Below are positions 43,883 through 55,344 of a stretch of DNA of 64,000 nucleotides, piece by piece. The notes below the pieces were generated by a model. It was not told the DNA's origin. It saw only the letters and a list, made by a program, of their open reading frames with translations, and did no database searches. This stretch comes from Candidula unifasciata (lineage: Eukaryota > Mollusca > Gastropoda > Stylommatophora > Geomitridae), in NCBI GenBank assembly GCA_905116865.2, contig CAJHNH020008541.1, positions 120,001-184,000 of the forward strand, written 5' to 3'. How positions within the stretch are numbered: the first letter of the stretch is position 1; each line of letters starts with the position of its first letter. Both the position numbers and the translations under genes were made by a program.

Positions 43883-44190
43883 AAAGTGCGCTTTAATATT
43901 AATTATTTCAATCATCATCACAAACCGCTTATGCTGTTAAGCGACGTGGGGAGGAATAATTTGCGATCCAGTGCATGTGTCGATCTATTTTTCCCCTTGC
44001 TCTTCTAGCTCATCTTCTGAGATGTAGTGCTTTTGATGGTATTTGACCTTGCTGCTTTCTAATGAAATAGCCAAACACTTTCATCTAGGTCAATACCTAT
44101 TATTATTTTAATTATTATTATTAATTATCATCATATTGTCTATCACAAATAAATAAAATAAGATATATAAGATAACGTTTCATGTATTTC
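43883..44190. other. No gene recognised
   Basis: AT-rich sequence with (ATT)n near 44100-44130. Confidence 0.35.
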
Positions 44191-44192
44191 CA

Positions 44193-44482
44193 GTGTCGGT
44201 TCGGGGACCCCATTATGGGGAAAACAGGAATAGACCATGCGCCTACCTAACAAGAATGTCATAGGAGTCGACTAACTGGGGGCTTTCTTTGAAGTAGGAG
44301 TGCATCTGCTTGGAAGAGACAAGGAACTAACAAACTGCATACAAATTTGTCAGATATGTAAAAGAGATGTGCACACAACTCTCAGATTCTGGAGCAAGAC
44401 CAAAGACTAGAGATAGACAAACAACCAGCACATTGCGCTGGAGTTTTTAACCGTTGAACGCAGAGACGAAGGAGATAAATGT
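44193..44482 (+). mobile_element. Family C repeat, copy 5 (near full length)
   Basis: From tcggttcggggaccccatt through tcgactaactgggggctt, tgcatctgcttggaag and ctggagtttttaaccgttg to gcagagacgaaggag. Confidence 0.84.
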
Positions 44483-45150
44483 ATGTACAAATACTCTACC
44501 AACAGAATATATATATACATGGCTTTGGGGCGGGGTGTAGGGAAGGGGAAAGGGTGAGGGGGTTGGTGGCATTGAGGCCTCCCTTAAATTTTCAAGCTGA
44601 GTGGAGCGCTACTCCCCCCCCCCCCCACGCACATCCGCCCACGTACACTTCTTCCTCAAAGTTGTCCATGTACCGGCACCACGTGCCAGTGTCGCGGGCG
44701 ACAATCTTTTATTCAATCCTTCAGCGCTAAGAAAAGGAAAATAAAAATCGAAAAGTTGTCGAATCAAATTATCCATATATTCACCTGAGATGAATAAGAG
44801 CAAAATTTAAACTGTAAAGGGTGATAATATTTCTCTAGAATATCAATGGTTTCAATTACTACTGAAACTTGAACTGATAATATGGCATTTTATTCAGTAT
44901 TCTCGTTTCCGTTAATGACAGGAAGCGACTCCATATTATGGGATTCAAATCTTACGGCTGTGAGCTTCATAAGGGTTGTGTGAGGGTTCATGTGATGTGT
45001 GAGGGTTCCTGTGAGATCACTGTGTGAGTGGCTGAGTTGTCTTGTGGAGCTGACGGGCTCGTTAGTGGACTATAGAGTCATGCTATGTCAAGACTCTGAT
45101 GTGTGAGGTGTCTGGATGTAGATGATGTGTATAGAGTGATGCTAAGTGAG
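44483..45150. other. No gene; G- and C-rich runs, short direct repeats
   Basis: A C run of about 13 at 44613-44625. Near 44980-45130 the phrases gtgagggttc and tgtgatgtgtgag repeat irregularly. Confidence 0.4.
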
Positions 45151-45164
45151 GATTGTGATGTGTG

Positions 45165-45526
45165 ACGCACACACACGTACACACACACGCACACACACAC
45201 GCACGCACACAAACGTACGCACACACGCACGCACACACGCACACACACACACACACGCACGCACACACACGCACACACGCACGCACACACGCACGCACAC
45301 GTACGTACACACACGCACGCACACACGCACGCACGCACACACACGCACGCACACACACGTACGCACACACGTACGCACACACGCAAGCACAAACACATAC
45401 GCACACACGCACTCACACGCATACACACGTACGCACGCAATCGCACGCAAACGCATACACACGCACGCACGCACGCGCACACAAACGCATACGCACGCAA
45501 GCACACACGCACGCGCGCACGCACAT
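45165..45526 (+). repeat. ACGC/ACACAC microsatellite block
   Basis: acacacgc, cgcacgca and cgtacgca units. Alternating purine-pyrimidine, hence potentially Z-forming. Confidence 0.96.
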
Positions 45527-45529
45527 AAT

Positions 45530-46712
45530 ACCATACCATACCATACCATACCACAACACACAACATACCATAACACAACATACCATAACATACCACAACA
45601 CACAACATACCATACCATACCACAACACAACACACCAGACCATACCACACCACAACAAAACACACCAGACCACACCACACCACAACAAAACACACCATAC
45701 CATGCCACAACACAACACACCATACCATACCATGCCACAACACAACACACCATACCATACCATGCCACAACACACCATACCATACCATACCATTCCATAC
45801 CATACCATGCCACAACACAACACAACACACCATACTATACCATACCATACCATGCCACAACACAACACACCATACCATACCATACCATGCAACACAACAC
45901 ACCATACCATACCATAACACACCATACCATACCATACCATGGAACAACACAACACACCATACCATACCATACCATGCCACAACACAACACACCATACCAT
46001 ACCATAATACAACATACCATACCATAACACAACATACCATAACATACCACAACACACAACATACCATACCATACCACAACACAACACACCAGACCATACC
46101 ACAACAAAACACACCAGACCATACCACAACAAAACACACCATACCATACCATGCCACAACACAACACACCATACCATACCATGCCACAACACAACACACC
46201 ATACCATACCATGCCACAACACACCATACCATACCATACCATACCATACCATACCATGCCACAACACAACACACCATACTATACCACACCATACCATGCC
46301 ACAACACAACACACCATACCATACCATAACACACCATACCATACCATACCATGGAACAACACAACACACCATACCATACCATGCCACAACACAACACACC
46401 ATACCATACCATGCCACAACACAACATACCATACCATACCATGACACAACACAACACACCATACCATACCATGCCACAACAACACACCATACCATACCAT
46501 ACCATGCCACAACACAACATACCATACCATACCACAACACACCATACCCTACCATACCATGCCACAACACACCATACCATACCATGCCACAACACACCAT
46601 ACCATACCATACCACAAAAACACAATACAACACAACACACCACACCACACCACAACACAACACAACATACCACAACACAACACAACACAACACACCACAA
46701 CACACCCTCCCC
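45530..46712 (+). repeat. CCATA pentamer array with 454-bp higher-order repeat
   Basis: Blocks of (ccata)2-7 alternate with ccacaacacaacac connectors. A distinctive string, beginning accataacacaacatacca and including cacaccagacc, starts at 45567 and again at 46021, and the following 300 bp match in order (including ccatggaacaaca at about 45939 and 46348 and the catactatacc variant at about 45830 and 46274). The [13 protein letters not shown] ORF of 741 aa on the minus strand is an artefact. Confidence 0.93.
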
Positions 46713-46818
46713 TCCCCTAGCATAGCATAGCATAGCATAGGATAGCATAGCATAGGATAGCATAGCATAGGATAGCATAGCATAGGATAGCATAGCATAG
46801 CATAGGATAGCATAGCAT
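46713..46818 (+). repeat. AGCAT/AGGAT pentamer array
   Basis: (agcat)n with a regular ggat substitution giving an approximately 15-20-bp rhythm. Confidence 0.95.
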
Positions 46819-46824
46819 AGTATA

Positions 46825-47055
46825 CATACATGCATACACGCACGCATACACGCACGCACGCATGCACGCACGCACGCATGCACGCACGCACGCATGCACG
46901 CACGCACGCATGCACGCACGCACGCATACACGCACGCACGCATACACGCACGCACGCATACACGCACGCACGCATACACGCACGCACGCATACACGCACG
47001 CATACACGCACGCATACACGCACGCACGCATACACGCACGCACGCATACACGCAC
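46825..47055 (+). repeat. ACGC-ATGC/ATAC array
   Basis: acgcacgcacgcatgc (left) changing to acgcacgcacgcatac (right) with about 16-bp period. Confidence 0.96.
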
Positions 47056-47057
47056 GT

Positions 47058-47059
47058 GC

Positions 47060-47108
<49 letters not shown>

Positions 47109-47150
47109 GGCAGGCAGGCAGGCAGGCAGGCAGACAGACAGACAGACACA
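47058..47150 (+). repeat. (GACA)n and (GGCA)n microsatellite
   Basis: gacagaca for 55 bp, ggcaggca for 25 bp, then gacagaca. Confidence 0.97.
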
Positions 47151-47209
47151 AACATATGCACATACATTTTTAAAGCCAGTAGCGCATTGGGCAAATGTGG
47201 ATAGACTTA

Positions 47210-47375
47210 TAATTGTATAGACCAATGTGACCATCATCACAGCGCCCGCTTTTACTTTCCCCGACACTACCTCGCATTCATTATAGGTTAACATTGGCGC
47301 CAATTGTTAATAAAATCTGACGTAATCTGGGTCTGAACCCAGACCTTCAAGCCATCAGGAGAACGTGTTCTTGAT
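47210..47375 (-). mobile_element. SINE F-like copy 7
   Basis: Plus-strand tgtgaccatcatcacagcgcc, cgcttttactttcc and ctgggtctgaacccagacc (box B region on minus) parallel the order in 43683-43882. The head is decayed. Confidence 0.6.
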
Positions 47376-47930
47376 AGTCTACCAAATTAATATCGTTTAG
47401 CACTATTTCTAGATGTTTAAGAAATCTAGAGATTGTAGCTGATTAGAATCTCTCCACTCACCACACTATGATTGCCGACACATACACATTTTCTTAGTAA
47501 ATGCTAAACAATCGTTCTCATCTTCATGACAGCCATATGACAAGATCATTTTTAGCACAACTATTAGGCAACTGTCAGCGGTCGGACATGACAGCAGAAA
47601 TACACATAGAGATTTGTCGTCATAAAAGTTATAGAAAAATACGCCGAATACTCTTGCCACACACGATTATAAATGAAGAACTAAGGAGCATAATTACTGA
47701 GTATAGGCAAACGTTATCAGATGAAGAAGATGGAGGTGGTTTGGACAACTACATCGACATCTCCGATCGACATCGGTCAGATTCTAACAAAATAATAATA
47801 ATAATATTACTAATTTGAAGAAAAAAAAAGAGAACAAGTATGTGGCGGAAAATTGTCAAAACATAAACCTTTCAAAGGCGTCTCACTCTCATGTATTTAT
47901 TCAAGATCTAGTCATCGCCTTGTGTGATGT
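47376..47930. other. No gene recognised; 105-aa ORF at 47501-47818
   Basis: The plus ORF has a non-repetitive, coding-like part (RRILLPHTIINEELRSIITE and SDEEDGGGLDNYIDISDRHR) ending in an (ATA)n tail at 47790-47810. The A/T-rich tail would fit a LINE 3' end, but I recognise no LINE motif. Confidence 0.35.
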
Positions 47931-47939
47931 AATGTTTCC

Positions 47940-48116
47940 TTATTTGAAGCCCTACTTTGGGATCTTGCCAAAAGCCGCAATATAGCCCGGCCATAAATAT
48001 GGTCTAAAGGCTGAACGCAGTTTCTGGGACATCTCCACGGGTGGTCCTCATCCACGTGGTGGCACTTCGTGTCATCGGGTGTTTATCGCTTGTGTGATGT
48101 CCTGGTGGGGTTAAAA
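47940..48116 (+). mobile_element. Family D repeat, copy 3
   Basis: Most complete copy: gaagccctactttggg, aaagccgcaatatagccc, aaaggctgaacgcag, tttctgggacatctcc and gtgatgtcctggtggggt, followed by an A run. Confidence 0.82.
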
Positions 48117-48585
48117 AAAAAAATAGAAAAGATAGATATATTCATCTCCATCTTTCCGACTCACTAAAGATCCGCGGAAAACGGCAGCAGAAAAAGAAAA
48201 ATAAAATGTGAACGCACATGCAAGACCATAGGTAGAATGGCAACAGACAGGCAGCAGTTGAGATCACTGGTGAATGCATTGTGTGTCAACAACATAAAGA
48301 GGATATCGATAAAAATATATATGCAGGGGCCACGAGGACTGATTCATTGACTAAGCCACAGAGCCGACACCACAAACAAGGCATTTTCAAAAATATCCAA
48401 CAATGTCAGGATTGTTAACTTGTTACATGCCACATTTTAACAACTTACTCCAACGGTTTCAGAGTTTAAAAATTTTTTTTAAGTTGGACAGTACGTGTGA
48501 AATGGATGCCATCCATAGATGCTATGTGTCCCATGCTTTCCTATAGCACAATATAAACGTTGCGTCGTCCGCTTGTGGGATGCAA
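48117..48585. other. No gene recognised
   Basis: A-rich start after family D copy 3. Nothing identified. Confidence 0.35.
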
Positions 48586-48594
48586 TTTTTAGTT

Positions 48595-48770
48595 ATTTCG
48601 AAGCCCCTCCCTGGCTTTTGTCGGGGACCCTAAATATAGCCGGCACTTAAATTTGGCCTTACGGCTGAACGGGGTTTCTTGGACCTCTTCACAGATGATC
48701 CTCATCGGAATGGTGGCACTTTATATCACTGAGTGCTTATTGCTTGTGTGATGTCCTGGAGGGGTACAAC
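48595..48770 (+). mobile_element. Family D repeat, copy 4
   Basis: gaagcccctccctggc, cggctgaacggggtttc, ttggacctcttcac and gtgatgtcctggaggggt. Confidence 0.8.
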
Positions 48771-48881
48771 TCACACACACAATATAATCCTGTAGTCTAG
48801 AAACACGGACAGAAGCCCACACACCAATGATAGACCCATGTTTGCTGACTAAAAGGTCCTGCAATCGAATCGACATGGAAG

Positions 48882-49085
48882 CGTCTTCTTCTTCACGTTC
48901 ACCAGGGTAAACTGCAAGGGAAAACTCTGGCTGTTCGTCCAAGTCTAGACTTTGGTCCTGTTCCAGAACTTGAGCTTTGCGTGCACAATCGTTTTACGTA
49001 TTTCTTATTTGATAGGCAGACAGTTAGGCGAACAGCCAGAGCTTTCTGCCAGAGTTTGCATGCGGTGAACGCCAAGAATGAGAAG
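48882..49085. mobile_element. Family C repeat, copy 6: inverted pair of 3' ends
   Basis: 48882-49027 is a minus-strand family C 3' part (complement of ttggacgaacagccagag and gaagaagaagacgc). 49028-49083 is a plus-strand copy of the same terminal 55 bp (gaacagccagagctttctgc, gcggtgaacgccaag). The two ends face outward and can pair as a hairpin. Confidence 0.8.
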
Positions 49086-49377
49086 ACATTACTTTAAAAA
49101 TTCACCCGGCTGACAATATTCAGAAATTGACAGCCAAAGACCCAACAGAACATGAGAGATAAAAACAAAACAAAGACAAAAAAAAAAAAAAAGCGCTGGA
49201 CAGAATATTCAGAAATAAACACCAAAAAATTCGAACAAAATATTGCCAGTAAAAGGGTTAAAAATGGACGATCAACTCAGGAAATATTCAGTTAAAAAAC
49301 CGGGAAGATTAACACAAAAATTAACACGATGACGAGAAACAGACATGTGTCATGTGAGAACAGCTTGGTCAGAAGAC

Positions 49378-49378
<1 letters not shown>
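49086..49378. other. No gene recognised
   Basis: A-rich sequence with an A run at 49179-49193. Phrase cagaatattcagaaat repeats near 49116 and 49200. Confidence 0.4.
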
Positions 49379-49432
<54 letters not shown>

Positions 49433-49488
49433 AGTGTGGGTGTGTGTGTGTGTGTGTGTGAATGAGTGTGTGTGTGTGTGTGTGTGTC
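49379..49488 (+). repeat. (TG)n microsatellite
   Basis: About 110 bp of gt repeats with three interruptions. Confidence 0.97.
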
Positions 49489-49585
49489 GATGTTTAAGGG
49501 GCTCCGGAAAGAAAATGACCTCGGCCACTTAATTAAGCCCATATCCCCCTTTAACAAAAATAGGTAAGGGAGGAGTCTGAAGGGC

Positions 49586-49720
49586 CACCCCCTAGAAAAG
49601 GGTAAAGGTTCTAGGTGCCACCCCCTAGAAAAGGGTAAAGGTTCTAGGTGCCACCCCCTAGAAAAGGGTAAAGGTTCTAGGTGCCACCCCCTAGAAAAGG
49701 GTAAAGGTTCTAGGTGCCGC
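49586..49720 (+). repeat. 33-bp tandem repeat, 4 copies
   Basis: Units containing gccaccccctagaaaagggt and aaaggttctag, essentially identical. The period is 11 codons, so the minus strand encodes LPFSRGWHLEP repeats in one open frame; probably fortuitous. Confidence 0.94.
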
Positions 49721-49739
49721 CTCCTCAAGCATGTAAATA

Positions 49740-50722
49740 ATTCCCCAGTTCAATTGTTTATTTATTTATTTGTACAGTTCACATTATTTATAATTTATTT
49801 TGCATCTGCCATTCATAATTTTTGTTTTACTGTTTATCCATTATTAATTATTACTGTGATCGTTATAGTTATTATTGTTATTAATATGCTCTTAAACAAG
49901 TCTTAGGCATATAGGCCACCACTTCCCTACTCCTATAAAATGGGTAAGTCCAACGTTAGTCTCCCCAGACACTGCTCATACACACACTAGCTCACTTCTG
50001 ACTGGTAGTTTCTGAGCCCCGTGGTCACATGGTCACGGACGTGTTCTGCAATGCCGTTGATATCTCGTTTTGTATATTTCAGCCAGCGCTTTTAACACTC
50101 CAAAAACATGGAGACGCCATAGAGAGTGTTGCAAACTATGTCACAGGCATTCTCTTTCTCAAAATAAAAACGTAAGTGCAAGACATGGCAGAAACCAAAC
50201 AACAGAGCGGGACACACCCATAACATTCAGGAAAGTCGACAAGCCCAACAAACTTGTGAAATAAATGTGAACTGCTCTATTCGGGAAGACCATCGTTGAG
50301 CTAACCAGGAAATGAAAAGGTATAGGGGCGTTGACGCACTCCCCCCCCCCCCCCCCGTTCTACCCTCCCCCAACACATCATGCTTTCGGTATGTAAGTAG
50401 TACATCTGGAATGTTTGCGTGTGTAAGACTGATTTTATTATGGGCACAAGCAGATATGTGGTGGGTGTGTGATTGTGTACGTTTCACCAACCTCAAATGT
50501 TAATTAGCTGGGCCAACATGAATCTCTCTGGTAAAGGTAACGTTATATAGATAAAGTGTAATAGAAAACATAGAGGTGTAAGGATCACAGTGTCGTGAGC
50601 AATGATCAAAACGATCATGCTGTTACACCTTAGCCGAAAGATGTCTTGAGATGAGGTTATCATCTTTACAGTTGGCGAGTTATATCCCACGTGATGTCGT
50701 TAACAGGTGGTAACTGTTATCC
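49740..50722. other. No gene recognised; C run
   Basis: AT-rich sequence at 49750-49890; a C run of about 17 at 50340-50356. Confidence 0.35.
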
Positions 50723-50734
50723 AGTTATTGACTA

Positions 50735-50965
50735 AAAAGTTAGTTGCGTATCCTTTACAGGACATAGCAGAACACACCCTAGCATTGTTTCCCTGTTTGT
50801 GGTTTTTCTAGGCAAATTTTCGTCCAGTTGCTTTTAGTCCATTGCTTTCTGGACGGTCAGCTTTATGATACCACTGTCAAAATTAACGCAACACGCAAGT
50901 CCCATAGCTGGGATCGAACCCGGCATCCCGGCATTACGAAGCACGCTCGCCTAAGCCACAGACGC
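50735..50965 (-). mobile_element. SINE B, full-length copy
   Basis: Flanked by agttattgacta (50723-50734) and agttatagacta (50966-50977), a 12-bp duplication with one mismatch. Minus-strand head gcgtctgtggcttaggcg and box B cgggttcgatccc. Confidence 0.9.
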
Positions 50966-51106
50966 AGTTATAGACTAGATGTGCCAAACACAGAATCTTT
51001 CTTGTACTTGTCTATTTTTCTCCCTGCCGGTGCTTTTCAGATCAGAAAGCCACAGGCCTCTATGAAGTCTGTATTGCGACGCATTTCTTTTACTGTTCCA
51101 TATGGG

Positions 51107-51485
51107 GCTGCATGCTCTCGAGGCGTTGTGTCCGCCTCAAGTGCTAGATGTTCCGGGTTTAATCCCTTGTAAGGGCAGGGAATGTTTTCACATGGACTTG
51201 GACTTCTAGTAATTCCCTGGGTCTCTGGGTAGTGAGATCCGACGCCTGTGTGTATTGATGGGCACGAAACAAATCCCTTGGCAGTTGTAAATCGATAAGA
51301 GTAGCCTAATGGCGCGGACCGGGCAAAATTTGGAGTTAAAAATCTACCCAAAGTATTTTTGTTTCGCCGATGGTACAGAGCCTGTGCACTGTGCTAAGCT
51401 TCTTTGGATTCAGACTTAAGTTAGAAGAACGGAGCACTTATGGGTTACATCCGTGTGCCGTGATGTCAATCTGTTGTTCAAAATT
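51107..51485 (+). mobile_element. SINE A, long copy
   Basis: Head ctctcgaggcgttgtgtcc and box B ttccgggtttaatccc, then acttctagtaattccctggg, a middle part with gcgcggaccgggcaaaat and ggagttaaaaatctaccc, and the end cgtgatgtcaatctgttgtt. About 380 bp. Confidence 0.84.
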
Positions 51486-51487
51486 TT

Positions 51488-51707
51488 AAACTTCAGAGGT
51501 CCCAGGTAGCTAGGATCCTTTGGATTTTTTCTTCAGCTATGCCAGTGAGAAATGAGCAGTCAGATAGACTGCAGTTTTGCACCACTTGGTGGTGAATTGA
51601 TAAATGACCAACTAGCTGTTGTAAGAGCTCTTCCTTAGGGAGCGAGTGAACTGTGTGGAGGCACAGATAGATCATTACGATCTGAGCAGAATGGCGACGA
51701 TCAAGCA
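51488..51707 (+). mobile_element. I/Nimbus-type LINE 3' end, copy d, left part
   Basis: Decayed plus-strand LINE tail region; near its end gaggcacagatagatcatta matches gaggagcagatcgatcacca of the 59500 region. It stops at gggaaagc (51708-51715) and continues at 52351. Confidence 0.72.
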
Positions 51708-51715
51708 GGGAAAGC

Positions 51716-52350
51716 TGAGTGGTCTCGAGGCATGGCGTTCGATTCGAGTGCTGGAGGTCCCGGGTTCAGTCCCCCGCAAAGGCTGGGATTTTTTCACTTG
51801 ATCTTCTAGTAATTAGTTGGCTCTGTGGCTAAGTCGATGCGAACGCTTCGTAATGCCGGGATGCCGGGTTCGATCCCAAATGCGGGCCATGGGCCATTGC
51901 GTTGGGTTGGACAGTGGTATCAAGAAAGCCGACCGTCCAGTAAGCAGTGGCAAACTACTTGGTGTGAATTTGCCTAGAAAAACGATACAACAGTTATGAT
52001 CTGTTGGGGTTGGTTCTGCAACGTCCTGTAAAGGATACGCAACTAACCTTCCTAGTAATTTCCCCTTGTCTCTGGGTAGTAAGATCGGACGTTCGTGTGT
52101 GTTGCTGTACACGTAAATCCCCTGGCAGTCAGAAATCGAAAAAAAAGTAGGCAAACAGCGCTGTCCGGGCAAAATGTGGAGTTTTAAATCTACCCAAAGT
52201 AGTTGAGGATCCTCACCGGTGGTACGGAGTTCGTGCACTCCGCTGAGATTCTTAGGACTCAGGCTTAAATTAGAAGTAGAACGGAGCACTTATGGGTTAC
52301 TACCCTTGTGCCATGATGTTGATCCGCTGTTCAAACCATCAAACCATCAC
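51716..52350 (+). mobile_element. SINE A inserted in LINE copy d, itself carrying a SINE B
   Basis: Flanked by gggaaagc at 51708-51715 and 52351-52358. Head tgagtggtctcgaggcatgg, box B gtcccgggttcagtccc. It is interrupted at 51815-52051 by a SINE B and continues with ctagtaatttccccttgtct to atgatgttgatccgctgtt. Confidence 0.9.
51815..52051 (+). mobile_element. SINE B inserted in SINE A
   Basis: Flanked by the 9-bp duplication ctagtaatt at 51806-51814 and 52052-52060. Head tctgtggctaagtcgatgcg, box B gccgggttcgatccc, body acagtggtatcaagaaagcc, 3' end gcaacgtcctgtaaaggat. Best reference copy for the family, 237 bp. Confidence 0.93.
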
Positions 52351-52475
52351 GGGAAAGCGAGACAGATATATAATCAGACAGTAACTGATACCATTGGAAT
52401 TGGACCTCTTCGGTGGCTATTGAAGATGGGCATGGGGTGCTTACAGGGTTGTCTCGAGTGCTATGATGTCGGGAG
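52351..52475 (+). mobile_element. LINE copy d, right part
   Basis: Plus peptide ARQIYNQTVTDTIGIGPLRW, LLKMGMGCLQGCLECYDVG, the 3' end of the I/Nimbus-type ORF; copy e at 55345 has LIYNQLLVPSELGLRLLLKM here. Confidence 0.78.
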
Positions 52476-53180
52476 ACATATACATCACACACTCATGCGC
52501 ACACATGCCATACCTCGCGCACGCACACTCGCGCGCTCGCATTGACATCCAGTGACAGTCTAAATTAGGTCAGAGACCATTGATAGGCTTATAGTACAAT
52601 TACTTAACAGTTAATGAATTCATATTATAATCAGACATCATACATCAGCAAAGTTTACGCTCCAAGAAATATAATAAATCATTGCTATTCCAGCTATTAC
52701 TGATTGCTTTCCTAATGCGGATGTAAGAGGAACTATTTAGTTCTGTTTCGCTGCATGTTTTTGTAATGTGTCATCAAAGCGGAATAATGCGCAGCAGGGT
52801 TGTCAATGAAGAGTTGGATCCCGCCAACAAGATGGACTACGCCATGACTAAAAAGTAATTCCATCTTTTTTTGCCATATTGTCGGCTGATATCTAAAGCG
52901 AATTATACGCTATAGTTATCCGATCATGTTAATCCGTTGTAATAATGGGAGTTGTCATAGTCTAGTGGAAGTTAGTTATGTTGACTGTTAAAAAGACAGG
53001 TTCTGTTGACAATGTATCGAAATGTAAACGTAATGGGTTCCTTTGCCGTCTTTAAGGCGCATTTATGACTTTCATAGACCACCAAACAACGATGGCTGAT
53101 TTGATGAATAGCACGCCAGTTGTCTAAACTTGCTGGAACATGACTGATACCTGTTTACAAGAAGTAGAAGGAATAAAGAA
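52476..53180. other. No gene recognised
   Basis: Short alternating gcgcacgca sequence near 52496-52542. The rest unassigned. Confidence 0.35.
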
Positions 53181-53182
53181 GA

Positions 53183-53330
53183 TGGGGTGGTGGCGGTGAT
53201 GGTGGTAGTTGTAGTAATAGTACCAGCTGCAGCAGTATTGGCAGCCGTAGTAGCAATATCAGCAGTCGTAACAGCAGCAGTAGGAGCAGTAGTAGCAGCA
53301 GTAGTAGCAGTAGTGGTCGAAGTGACACTC
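53183..53330 (+). repeat. Degenerate GTA/GCA trinucleotide repeat
   Basis: Irregular agcagtagt and ggtggtagt triplets. The TTATTAATT minus ORF is a by-product. Confidence 0.88.
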
Positions 53331-54470
53331 CTACCCTTCCTTAACAAGCTGGGCTGTTCCTAACTCATTATAGTACGTTTCAAAATTCCTGACCTCACAC
53401 TTTAACAAACGTCTTTAAAACTCATGTACCGATGAACAATTAATTTATGCATGTAGTCTTAGTTTTTCCATGTCTGAATGATTCTTTAAATTTATATTTT
53501 CACAATTGCTGCTGTTTTCTTAAAGCAGCGAATTTGTGTCATCTTTCTCCAACTAATAATTGTTTTGCCCCTAAAACAAAAAATACAGTAACTGGCACAT
53601 GCAGGTAGATTGTTTAGAAATCTATACACGTGTTCAGCGATGTTTGTTTATTTTTAATGCCTATCGCGCAATGAAAAACTGTGTTCATAGGAGACTGATG
53701 TTGGAGATGAAAACCTGAAAGTGAAACGCCCATGAAAAGACTGAAATCTGATTATTCGAAAGATTCACGTTACTCAGTTAACTGTGAGCACGCTGACTGC
53801 TTGTTTTGAGTCGGTAAGTGGTTTTTTTTTTTTTTTTAGTCCTATCGTGATTTTTGGAGACACATGAGCGCCTACGCCAGTTGGCAGGGCGCATAATAAT
53901 GATGACCTTTATTTGTCTCAAAGTTAAATGAACGAGATACTGGGTTCCGTCATGAGTGACACACCCGATATGATATGTTCATTTGCCATTCAGAAAATCA
54001 CAATAATAATTATTATTATAATCACACAATAATAATTATTATTACTGTTGTTGTTATTAGAGATTTAAATCCGTCTTATTAGGCTCATGATTTCCTGGTC
54101 CCATAGCTTTTTCAAGAGTTGAGCTTTGCTTTAGGGATGGGGAAGGAGGGAGCCCTAATCGAACAATATTTGTGTGATTGAACGGGATATATGCGAATCA
54201 GCCTGTTAGCTTCCCAATCAGGATGGGATTCATAAATTCTCACCCACTGACAAAACCCTAATGCAGCACCTACAGGGAAACACAAAGGGGAAAAAAAGAT
54301 ATAGTCACATACTTACAGTCCGTTTCATAAGTCGTGCCGAAATTTAAAACATCTGTAACTCAGTAACCAGTCGGTAAGCTGTTGAAATTTGGAATGCAGC
54401 CTGTTAATAATCCTGTCCGTCTATTTTTTCGTGTCAATTAACATCTAGCTTTCATTTTGTCTTACATACA
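53331..54470. other. No gene recognised
   Basis: T run at 53822-53838. A 41-bp segment starting gttgagctttgctttagg at 54117 returns almost unchanged at 55253. Confidence 0.4.
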
Positions 54471-54492
54471 CACACCCACACACACCACACAC

Positions 54493-54530
<38 letters not shown>
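54470..54530 (+). repeat. (CA)n microsatellite
   Basis: acacaccc and acacac units. Confidence 0.95.
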
Positions 54531-54532
<2 letters not shown>

Positions 54533-55330
54533 AATTTAAAAATAAATAGACATCGACTCAAAGCAATCGATCAGCATGCTTACAATAGCTTGAGTAACCT
54601 GAGTAAGAGGAACTGTTCAAAACAGATTTCTTGTTTGCCATAAAAGTTTCACTCTCATGTGGTAATTTCCAGACAGTCCCCTTGAGTTGTGGATATTATT
54701 CATTGAGTGGGGAATATGCTATCAAAATATTTACCACGCATCGCTGCACATATGAACTGATTTCTTAACAATATCTACACCTATGACAGTTAATGTACAT
54801 TCTATTTTTTTTTTTCAGGAGTACAGTCAAGCAAAGATCAAAGAAATTAACCGCTTTAAGAAAATAGGTGCATCTGCGAAGTTGTGATAGAATTAAGAGG
54901 ACATGTGAAATATGAGGTCACATGTAAAAATTCGTGTTGATCTGTATAGAAGTTATTGGGGTATTTGTGAAAGTGTGACGGCATGAGACATGCACGATAA
55001 CTAAAGGCGTCCCAGTATGGCCGGAGAATGTTCAATCAATATCCTCATACAGCCAGAAGGCCGGACTTTGTCCATCTCTATTATAGACCAACAATTTACT
55101 GGTGTCTAATGTGGTCAATATCATATTGCCTGTCTCACTTTCCAGAATGTATTATTATATCCGGTTAGGTTTCCTCGATCCACAATCCCGTTGAATAGAT
55201 GTCAGTTTTCCTCTTCCTCTTCTTCCATCCTCGCTGCTACTTTATCGACGTGTTGAGCTTTGCTTTAGGGATGGGGAAGGAGGGAGCACTAATGATTGAT
55301 ACGCATGGGCTCTTTTCAGTATAGTGTACC
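54531..55330. other. No gene recognised
   Basis: Contains the second copy of the 41-bp segment (55253-55293). No exon seen. Confidence 0.35.
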
Positions 55331-55344
55331 TACTTGTCTTCTTG

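Noticed and set aside
45078..47303. 741-aa and 593-aa minus ORFs rich in YGMVWCVVL
   Set aside because: They consist of translated CCATA, ACGC and GACA repeats. No unique sequence or domain.
47501..47818. 105-aa plus ORF as a LINE ORF end
   Set aside because: The ATA tail is suggestive, but no reverse transcriptase or RNase H motif is visible.
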